A DNA stretch of 64,000 bases, taken from the NCBI GenBank assembly GCA_030248215.1, contig JASANG010002608.1:227797-291796 (forward strand), written 5' to 3'. The position numbers and the translations under genes were made by a program. Position 1 is the stretch's first letter; each line of letters begins with the position of its first letter. The notes beneath the pieces were generated by a model that did no database searches, was not told the DNA's origin, and was given only the letters and a program-made list of their open reading frames with translations. Origin of the DNA: Enoplolaimus lenunculus. Lineage: Eukaryota > Nematoda > Enoplea > Enoplida > Thoracostomopsidae. This document shows positions 25,075 to 33,986 of the stretch, piece after piece.

Positions 25075-25320
25075 TCAGTCTAGGTAGGAGCCGGGACATC
25101 AGCCCTTTGTGCTAAGCAGCTGGAAAAGCGGGTTACGGGTGGTTTCGAACTAGCGACCTTCGGCGTGTCAGGCAGACGCTGTTACCACTGCGCCACGTAG
25201 CCCGCTTTTCCAACTACCATTTTCGTCGACTATATTTGTCGACCGTATGCTGCCAGCTAGCATACAGACAGTGCACTGCACTATATTGCATGTGCACATA
25301 ACGGACAAGCATGTCTCACA
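25075..25320 (-). mobile_element. tRNA-Val-derived SINE, copy 1
   Basis: On the minus strand 25205-25128 reads like a degenerate tRNA-Val(GAC): GCGGGCTACGTGGCGCAGTGG (A box), a CTGACAC anticodon loop, and AGTTCGAAACC (B box). The T-stem does not pair, so it is not a working tRNA. The rest of the unit is unrelated body sequence. An almost identical unit follows 355 bases later. Confidence 0.65.
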
Positions 25321-25429
25321 TGCCCTTATTTTCAACAAGGTCGTCCCTTGACCGTCCATCCTATTTTCGACTGGATACCGTGTTCATAGCGCGGCAGTTT
25401 ACCATTGCGTCCACGGAGTAGCCCCCATG
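25321..25429 (-). repeat. Second tRNA-like head between the SINE copies
   Basis: The minus strand reads GGGGGCTACTCCGTGGACGC followed by AATGGTAAACTGCC, an A-box-like region of another tRNA-derived unit, but no clear B box. It may be the remnant head of the same or a related SINE. Confidence 0.35.
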
Positions 25430-25675
25430 TCAGTCTAGGTAGGAGCCGGGACATCAGACCTTTGTGCTAAGCAGCTGGAAAAGCGGGTTACGGGTGGTTT
25501 CGAACTAGCGACCTTCGGCGTGTCAGGCAGACGCTGTTACCACTGCGCCACGTAGCCCGCTTTTCCAACTACCATTTTCGTCGACTATATTGGTCGACCG
25601 TATGCTGTCAAATAGCATACATACAGTGCACTGCACTATATTGCATGTGCACATAACGGACAAGCATGTCTCACA
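25430..25675 (-). mobile_element. tRNA-Val-derived SINE, copy 2
   Basis: Near-identical to 25075-25320 with a constant offset of 355 bases, so a recent tandem duplication or two insertions at neighbouring sites. The tRNA-like head is at 25483-25560 on the minus strand. Confidence 0.65.
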
Positions 25676-26589
25676 GAAAGGAATCATCGACATACCATGC
25701 ATCAATGGCGGATCCATGGGGGGCCACCCCGGCCGTGCCCCCCCAACAGCATCTCGACAAAAATTATATAGTGTCAATTGCAGTTCTACGCTGTTTATTT
25801 CTGTTTTATACACAATAGTATAAGCACGCTTTAAAGTTTTCGACTCACCTTTATTTGGCCCTGGAGTCATTTATGCGCTACCATTAGGGATAATAGATAT
25901 TTATGGACTCTAACAAGGGTTTAAGAACTCTGCCCGCTTACGGAGATCCTGGATCCGCCACTGCCTAGCATGTTATTTCCTTTCACCAAATACTGGAAGG
26001 TAACATATAGTTTCTCAAAATCCTAGCACTAGCTAAGTACATTCCTTTACGCACTCTTTAAGTTCGGTGAAACACAGAGACAGGATTCAAGTTCATTAAC
26101 ATTTATAGCTTTAATACATTAAGTGTAATATTATCAATTAAATTATCAGCCAGCCAAGTTAGTCAATATTACCAGCAGCCGATGCTAATTTTAATGTTCT
26201 GGCCCTGACTATGCAGCGAAATAAAATATGTCAACTGTGAAATAAAGCTTGAATCTGTTAAGTCTAAAATCAGCATATTTCAAAGATTGACTTGTGTATC
26301 TGGAACCCAGTTGATGTATTCAACTTTTATATACACTATAAAATCTTAATTTCAATTGCTCCAAAAGTAGAGCAAAGTTCAAAACGTAGCAGCGTTGTGT
26401 AGAAAAAGGATTGTCTGATATCCAAGCTTTAGATTTTTAACCTCTCAACTTAGGATTCTTACCAGTTCCTACACCGATAAACTATTGCTAGAAACAGCTT
26501 TTACTATGTCCATACAGGTGGCTGGTGGATTTTAAATTACAATCAGTCACACTTTAGAAACATGACCAATGTTACCCTAAAGGCCGTTT

Positions 26590-26755
26590 GTTGGACAGCG
26601 GGACAGTTGTACAACGGGACTGCTGGACAGCGGGACTGCTGTATAGTGAGACAGCTGGACCGTGGGACAGTTGAACAACGGGACAGTTGGACAGCGGTAC
26701 AGTTGGACAATTGGGACAGCGGGACAGTTAGGACAGCAAGATAGTTGGAACAGAG
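26590..26755 (+). repeat. GGGACAG minisatellite, diverged block
   Basis: Tandem words of the type ACAGCGGGACAGTTGGACAG with loose 9-11 base spacing. It is separated from the main array by the family E element at 26757-27126. Confidence 0.85.
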
Positions 26756-26756
26756 T

Positions 26757-27126
26757 AGGGTGCAACCGAAGGTGAAAGATAACGGAGAGACAGCCGGAGG
26801 TCAACAAAACTTGCCGGAGTCGGATCCGGAGCCGGAGGTCAGGCGAAATTAGGTAGTAAACAACGATGGTTTAAGTAGTTTATAGAAAATATCTGCAATA
26901 TGTTGTTAGTTGCTTGGTTTTACGCTAATTTTCTGCCAAATTGCGGAAATACTTTCCTGAAAATTGTGACAAATGTACACCGAAACGCGATAAACAGAAA
27001 AATTTTGCAAAATTATGAAAAATTTTACTACGGACATTGCCGGAACCTCTGGCAAAAATTCTATCGGAACCGGAGCCGGAGGCCGATTTTTTGCCGGAGC
27101 CGGGGGTAGACCTCTGGTTGTACCCT
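26757..27126. mobile_element. CCGG-type MITE (family E) inside the minisatellite
   Basis: Ends AGGGTGCAACCGAAGG and CCTCTGGTTGTACCCT form inverted repeats of about 15 bases. Near both ends lie GCCGGAGCCGGAGG-like words. GGGACAG repeats lie on both sides, so it either inserted into the array or the array expanded around it. Confidence 0.65.
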
Positions 27127-27127
27127 G

Positions 27128-27655
27128 GAATCCGACAGCTGGGACAGCTGGGATAGCTAGGACAGCGGCTGGCCAGCTGGGGCAGTGGGGACAACGAGGA
27201 CTGCTGGGACAGAGGGGGCACCTGGGACTGCGGGGACAGCTGGGACCGCTGGGACAGTGGGGACAGCTGGGACAGCTTAACAGCGGGGACAGCTGGGACA
27301 GCGGGGACCGCTAGGACAGCGGGGACAGCTGGGACAGCGGGGACAACGGAGACAGCGGGAACAGCTGGGACAGCGGGGACAGCTGGGACAGCGGGGACAG
27401 CTGGGACAGCGGGGACAACGGAGACAGCGGGAACAGCTGGGACAGCGGGGACAGCTGGGACAGCGGGGACAGCTGGGACAGCTGGGACAGCTGGGACAGC
27501 GGAGACAGCTGGGACAGCTGTGACAGCTGGGACAGCGGGGGCAGCTGGAACAGACAGCGGGGACAGCTGGAACAGACAGTGGGGACAGCTGGAACAGCGG
27601 GGACAGCGAGGACAGCGGGAATAACGGGGAAGCGGGGACAGCTGGGACAGCGCCT
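27128..27655 (+). repeat. CTGGGACAGCGGGGACAG minisatellite, main array
   Basis: About 500 bases of near-perfect GGGACAGC units in pairs (CTGGGACAGC and GGGGACAGC alternate). Long open frames arise on both strands but are artefacts of the repeat. It runs directly into TTAGGC-type repeats at 27655. Confidence 0.95.
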
Positions 27656-27745
27656 AAGCCTGAGTGCCACTGAGTGCAACCTAAGCCTAAGCCATAGCCT
27701 AAGCCTAAGCCTAAGTTTAAGCCTAAGCCTAAGCCTAAGCTTACC
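27655..27745 (-). repeat. Interstitial TTAGGC telomere-type repeat
   Basis: The plus strand reads repeated CCTAAG; the complementary strand is TTAGGC, the nematode telomere unit. The run is imperfect and sits between the CTGTCCC minisatellite and a C/CA-rich tract, so it is internal and not a chromosome end. Confidence 0.8.
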
Positions 27746-27845
27746 CCACCCCAACCCAACCCAAGCCAAAGCCCAAGCCCAAGCCCTCCCCAACACACCC
27801 ACCCCCCCCCACACACACACACCACCCCCCCCCACAACCAGTGTA
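27745..27845. repeat. C-rich and (CA)n low-complexity tract
   Basis: CCCAACCCAAGCC-like words, then C runs and ACACACACACACC. It ends beside GTAGCATGGGCC, which resembles the ends of the TIR elements elsewhere in the window. Confidence 0.75.
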
Positions 27846-28544
27846 GCATGGGCCGATAAGGGCCATACATCTGAGAATCGAGCCTGGGGTGTAGGAAGCC
27901 AATATTTTGAGTGTTTAAAAAGCAGTTGCTACATATATAATGCTCTAAATGTCGCCGTTGTGCGTTTGTTCAGACTTTTATTATTAATACTGTGCACAAT
28001 CGACAATGATTCATTAATATATCCTCGTCAAGTCTTAAATGCAGATTTACTTTTAATTTTAATGTAACAATAAGGCTTTTATTCCGAATAGGCGTCTCCT
28101 CTAATAAGTTTTATACGTAAAAGTCGGCTTGTTAAAGTTCAGAGTAACATGAGCGGCACGAACATCTTTGGGAGTGGTGCGGAATGCCTAATTTGGTGGT
28201 AATGGTCCTCCAATGCCCCCCTTGTGGACGCTCTTGTAACAATATGTTCTTTGGGAAACGGAAAAATGTTGGAGCTTTATATTTTCGCAGGAAATACGGA
28301 AAAAGACATTTTTTGTTTAGGTTCATTTTACCAGGGAGCTACCGCCCCTGTACCTCCGCACTTGGAAGAACTGTAAGTAGCATGGGGGACTGCCGCCCCC
28401 AAAGCCGCCGGCATTAAGTGATCTTGCTAACCAAACCAAAAATAACAACAAATTTTAATAATCTTCACGTAAATATGAACAAATAGGAGTAGCAAATGCT
28501 GCTCTCCGGCACTATTGCTGTCTCGCGCGAAAACAGGGCGCCCC

Positions 28545-28745
28545 TGAAAGTAACATGGGCAGTCCCGGCTGTCCCACTGTCACAGCTGTCATCGCTGTGC
28601 CAACTGCCCCCCTAATACAGCTGTAGCCGCCGTCCCAACTGTCGCCGCTGTCCTACTGTCCCTGCTGTCCCAGCTGTTCCCGCTGCACCCGCTGTCCCCG
28701 CTGTCTTGGAACAGCGGGACGATCCTCAGCGTACCATGGGCCCGA
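28545..28745 (-). mobile_element. Terminal-repeat element with a CTGTCCC array inside
   Basis: Starts near GAAAGTAACATGGGC and ends GGGACGATCCTCAGC then ACCATGGGCCC, like family B ends. Between them CTGTCCC/GCTGTCC words repeat in the opposite orientation to the 27.1-27.6 kb array. Confidence 0.4.
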
Positions 28746-29732
28746 ACCATAAATGCTACAAATCATTGTTCAATTTCAATCGGCGACATTACATCTTGAA
28801 CCCGTCCCCGTTAAGTTGAGAAATCGTACCAGCCGTGTTTTAGGGTAAACAGATGAATTCGACCCGTAAATGTTGTGTTTTGTAAAGCATAAATAGAAGT
28901 TAGCTCGTATTGTCAAATGCGTGTGGCAGCTATTCGTAGCAATACGTTTTGAAACAAACGCACTAACGGCATCCACAAATGTAAAATTTGTGCTCACTAC
29001 AAAAATGAGCATTTCAACACAATTATTGCGAACCAGAATTTGATGTTTTCAATTGGATTGGTAGAAATCATATAGGAGCAGAAGCTTATCTCCAACTGGT
29101 GATAGGTGCTGCACATATACATTTGGCTTTGGAAATACTGATACTTGTTTAAATTAGTGTGGTGCAACGGCCAGAAATCGGCCTGGCCGGCCGGCCATTA
29201 TTCCGATTCAGCAATTGCTTAACATCACATATAAACACTGAAACCGTACTTAATTGCTGACGTATTAATTGAATATGTTTAATCATATTTTTTAGATTTT
29301 AAAAACTTTTAGCTGATATCTGAAGCGTTGCCTACCATTATCATTATGGTCTAACTCAGAATCGGTTGAACTGTATCAAAAAGCTGACTTCAGAAACTGC
29401 ACTGACCTGAATAAGAGCGGGGTCCCCATTTTGAGTCCCAATCAATAGGAGTCCGTATACCAAATAAGAATCCGTAAGCGGATAAAGCCCCTAACCCTAA
29501 AATGTCAATTATCCCTAATTGTAGTGTGTTAAATGACTCCAGGACCAAACAATTTGAGTTCGAAATTTTAAAGCGTACTTAAATTTTGACAGTATATACA
29601 TTCCTATGTATAACCTTGCATTATCGCTAAAGCTATTGACACAATAAATATCTGTCCCTCCTGTTATTCCGGTCACTACAATGGTCATAACTCTAGTGAT
29701 GTTTGTGATTTGCGATACCTACGAGTTGTGCC

Positions 29733-29966
29733 TACACTGTAAATTTCAGTGAGTTGATTTTAACTCAGACTGAGTTGAATCACTCAGTCTGAGTTAGGAC
29801 TTTCAGAACTCAGAAATTAGAGTTGATTCAATTCATTCTGAGTTAATTAATCAACTCAGCCAGAGTCAACTCAACTCAGAGTGAGTTAATGTTCACTGAT
29901 ATTAATTCAGAAATAACTAATTCGCTAGCTGAATTGATTAATCAACTCATTGTAATTTACAGTGTA
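29733..29966. mobile_element. MITE with TACACTGTAAATT ends and an ACTCAG-rich inside
   Basis: The 13-base ends TACACTGTAAATT are perfect inverted repeats. The inside is a series of CTCAGACTGAGTT-like small palindromes with AACTCAG/CTGAGTT in both orientations. 234 bases, no coding. Confidence 0.75.
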
Positions 29967-30875
29967 CAGTTTCAGAACGGGTAATGAGTCATTGCCGCAA
30001 AAAGTCAGTGATATATAGCTGTAATGTAAATAGAGCCGAAAAAAATTTTTTTGTGCAGGTAAGCCGAATACAGTATGTTTAACTAAATTTCTAAGCCCAA
30101 ACACGTCGATTTGATACCTGAACCCCCCTTGGCTACGCCGTTGTTTATTGCATATAAATAAATTTACTAGGCTACCGCCCGACATAAACCCCTGCGATTT
30201 CATGGGACCCTAACCAATATGAGGGCTGCCGGCCAAGTCCCCCGAACTAAGCAATTTTTCCACCAAAAGCGCCAAAAACACAATTATATACTTTATTAGA
30301 AATTTAAGCTGTTCCATGTAAAAAATGAAAATCCCAATGTGGGGCCGTTGACCACTGAAACCCCCACGGCTACGCCTCTGTTTACTGTGTATAAATAAAT
30401 TTATAAGTAAGTAGTCATGTTTTGATTGCTGGTTGGACTTCGCTTCACTCCTGCTTGTCGTTATCCCTGGACAGCGGGACGGCCTTCGGCGTGGGCCAAT
30501 ATTTTGATCACTGAACGTTTCATCATATTAAATGCATGAAGAAAGAGTGATGGAAAATATTTTGCATAGATATTGTGGTATATAAAAACATTTAGAAACA
30601 ATGCGGTAAACTGTCTTCTATAAATAAAGCTTATGGGATACTACTGAAGTTGTTTTTAGTTAAAGTAGGTATATTTCACAACAAAGTTGTTTCTTATTGA
30701 ATTACAGAACCTAAAATGATTGGTATAGTTTCAAGAAACGTAACAATATATGATTGTAATAAAAGCTTGACAATATTTAAACTTTGTATATTGGCCGGTT
30801 TGCCGGTCGAACGTCCGATTGGCCGACGGCCGGCATTCGAGTAGAAAAAGTAGTAATTGCACAACAATTCAGAGG

Positions 30876-31035
30876 GTGACGCTACACCAGTCTGAGGCTC
30901 TATGCGTCACCGTTCGGCGCCGTCCGTCACCTGTCAGTCACCGTCCGTTACCGTGCGGTGTTACTCACCCACGATACCGCACGGGGACGTGCGGTGACGT
31001 ACGGTGCCGGACGACATCAAAAATTAGTGTTACAC
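30876..31035. mobile_element. GGCGCC-type MITE (family C)
   Basis: Ends GGTGACGCTACACC and the inverted GTGTTACAC region. The inside shows TTCGGCGCCGTCCGTCACC, GATACCGCACGG and GGTGCCGGACGACATC, matching the copy at 60225-60390. Confidence 0.65.
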
Positions 31036-32099
31036 AGCGTGAATCGCCTGTTTTTACAGTAGCAAAACATTTCACGTGAGCTTGAGTGTTTATCGATTGA
31101 AAATGCTCATATTTTACGACTAAAGACACAATGCCGAACACATCGCCCTTCAAACCAAACGTATTTAGCACAATTTAACCCTTTAGCTTCTAAGATTATG
31201 CTGATGACCATAACGTGGAAGTCAAGTCGTCAATCGAAGCAAATTGTAGCGGTTATTGCTAAATTGTAAATTAACATATTTTTAGTTTGGAGTGAGTAAC
31301 CGTACATCCGTTTTCATTTTCTCTTACATCGATGCAAAACGACCGTGTTCGCATCCGTTATCCATCGCCTGAAATCCTGACATTCTATGCTCATATTTTT
31401 TGACAAACAATGCCCATTAACATAATTGCGAGATTGCAAATGAACATATTGTTAACTTTGGTGTAACCGGACATAAGTGTCTATTTTTGCGGACAGCAAT
31501 ACTAAATGACCATACTTTTTTGCGTTATCCACAGCTGAAAGTTCTGACATTCTATGCTTACCGTCTCCCTTCTCTATTTCTTATAATATTGCATGAACGC
31601 AGAAACGAATGCAAAAATTTTGAAAAGGGTTCGTATAAATAAAATTGCATTAAATCTGACTCCACACCGAGTAATGATGTAGGAAATTGTTCACACATAC
31701 CAACCGTTACCGCAAAGTAGTACCTATGCAACACAGAGCGGCATTTTAATGTTTTATGCAATGCACTTGACTGGTTCCCCCAAGTCGAGGCATTTTCAGA
31801 TTTTAAACCTAACAAAACATCCCTTCTTTATACTAACGGCAACAAAGGCTCACAGGCACCCAAAGAACCCTCATCATGACTCCATACCATTTAATCACAT
31901 TTTATCTTTGTTCGAAATATAGTAAAAGTTTATATTAACCCATTTTTGAATGAATTTATAGAAGAATCGATTCTAAGCTTCTACAGCTAGAGCTTACTAT
32001 CACATTGGTACAAAAACATTAAAAATAAAACTTTGCATGAAATATACTCTCAAATATACTATGGTTAGTTTACTTATCTGGTTTTAATTTTTATTTCAG

Positions 32100-32158
32100 A
32101 TATTCATAAATTTCCGTTTCCAGTACTTCCCGGTGATGCTCCTCGGATAAAACTTTAA
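32100..32158 (+). other. Possible orphan terminal exon
   Basis: A good acceptor (TTTTATTTCAG) precedes an in-frame IHKFPFPVLPGDAPRIKL and a stop. I found no upstream partner exon and no family match, so it may be chance. Confidence 0.2.
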
Positions 32159-32996
32159 ATTTCTAAAGTTAAATAGTTGCCATTAAGCTGCCTAAAATGA
32201 ATAAAACCAGCAATTTCTATTTTTGGTTTCTTCAATTTGTTAATAATGAATAGTGTTGTTTTTAGCCCATCATGTACGGCTGGTTGATATGTGCAATTTT
32301 GGAAACCCGATTGGACGACCAAAATATTATAAATATTCTCGTATAACAGGCATGTCATTGGTCTAACAGAATAATGCCTAAATTATTTTGACCGAAATCG
32401 AACCGAAATGGTACGCGAAAACTGTAAAAATGTGATAGCATATTATAAAACAAAAGAAATGTAATAGTTTGGCACAGTGAACCGTATATCTGTTTTCGTT
32501 TCGGTTAGTTTTACTCTATCCGTTAACACTGCCTTAATATACTTAAAACTTTACCCAGTAAAGATGATACCAGTTCAGTGGGTTGCGCTCTTGTTTTTAC
32601 AAAAAAGCCGCCTGCTAATAATGCTTTTAGCAACGATTGTGATCCACGCAGTTATACACTTTCACTAACTATATTGCTAAATATATGATCTGGTGTTTTT
32701 CCATGAAACATTTAGTGCAATTTGATGATTTCAGTTCAAATATTGCTTTCATAACACAATGTTTCGCGAGGAGGCATGGTTTCAGTCTCTGGTGTAGACA
32801 GAATATTTTTCATTTCGAGTTCGGATTTCTTTTGCTTAAACAGAGTTCGAATATTGCACCCTACCCAAGTATATACCTTGCGGGCAGGATTTTTGTAGGA
32901 TGTTGCTACTATTTCGCCAGAGAACATTTTCGTTAAACGGAGGCGTTCGTACCTTTAGGATAATTTTTTTAATTTCAAATTGCCGAGATTTTCAAA

Positions 32997-33158
32997 ATGA
33001 AGCTAAACAAGAAAGCTTTGCGAAAGACTTCAGCGGTCAGCGTTAATAAAATTAGCGATTTAAGCATGAATGATGCTGTGTTTTGTTTCTCGGCACCAGC
33101 ACCAATAAGTTGCCAAGATTTGGCTGAGGCACTTCATAGTTGCATTCAAATTGGCTAA
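32997..33158 (+). other. Unassigned 53-codon open frame
   Basis: It begins MKLNKKALRKTSAVSV and has a basic N-terminus. No domain, signal peptide or splice context supports it strongly. Listed because its composition is less AT-biased than the flanks. Confidence 0.2.
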
Positions 33159-33923
33159 ATTAAATGTTTTCAGGTATATCGCGTTGTGAAATGAAATGGA
33201 TTTAGGTATTTCAGTGTTTATACACGTAAACGCATAACGTCATTTTTGTTTACTTATAAACAAACCTAACGCTTATCGGTTATATTTTGTTGTTGAGAAG
33301 CTATGAAGCAATTTTCAGTGCTATGACTTTGCATAGGCTTATGCTCGAACATATTTTCATGTTTTCTAACTGGAACTTTGTAGTTTTTGATATTTCATGA
33401 GATTTTCAAATTTGGGCAATTGGGCTTTCGCGGAGCTGAACGCAACTGAAATACCTAAATTGTCAATGGATTTGGCCGAACGAACCAGTCGGGAATTTCT
33501 CAACGGTTCACGTTTTTAAACAAATCTGCAGCGATTTTTTCTCTCTCAGCAAATTCTGGGCGCGCGGTTTATACCTGTTAATGCAATCGCACGGTACATG
33601 AAAGTATTATTCAATTCCCGGTCCGGACCGCCAGTTCACCGCAGCTGGATCGGCCTGTTCCAGACTGTAAGCGCCCCTGTCTAGAATTATTCACTCCGGT
33701 CGGCAAACAGTCTAGTATTTGACACCCAGACCGCATCGGTATTGTAAATCTTTAATACAAAATATTGATTTTGTATCGATGCGCCTACTGCCGCCGGTGT
33801 TGTTCAAGCGGATAAGAACCAAAAATTTTCAAACCTAACCACCGTTTGTACAACTGTATTGACCCGAATAAGAGGGCACTACAGTATGTGTTGCCTTAGT
33901 ACAACTTGCACACTTCTGTTCTT

Positions 33924-33929
33924 TATATA
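33924..33929 (+). promoter_or_regulatory. Candidate TATA box of the CD164-like gene
   Basis: TATATA lies 58 bases before the first exon's ATG; a CTCTAG acceptor-like site at 33958-33963 lies between them and could accept a spliced leader. Confidence 0.3.
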
Positions 33930-33986
33930 TCTGTTTTGTAACCGTTTTTCATCTCGTCTCTAGCTTCTAAAATAAAAAAGTAGAAA

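Larger units (their letters stand above)
25676..33900. other. Intergenic repeat-rich region
   Basis: No supported gene here. It holds a family E element and the CTGTCCC minisatellite (26.6-28.7 kb), an ACTCAG-type MITE (29.7 kb), a family C MITE (30.9 kb), CCGGCC-rich ends at 29156-29205 and 30790-30840, and a weak ~200-base duplicated block (31250-31560, shared CTGACATTCTATGCT). One possible orphan terminal exon is listed separately. Confidence 0.6.

Noticed and set aside
25128-25560. Functional tRNA-Val genes
   Set aside because: The T-stem and part of the anticodon stem do not pair, and the copies are embedded in longer identical repeat units, so they are SINE heads.
27655-27745. True chromosome-end telomere
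   Set aside because: The TTAGGC run is imperfect, short and internal, and similar runs occur inside transposon-like elements across the window.
27277-28067. Long Ser/Pro/Cys- and Gly/Thr-rich open frames on both strands
   Set aside because: They arise from the CTGTCCC minisatellite and the CCTAAG repeat, whose units lack stops in those frames.
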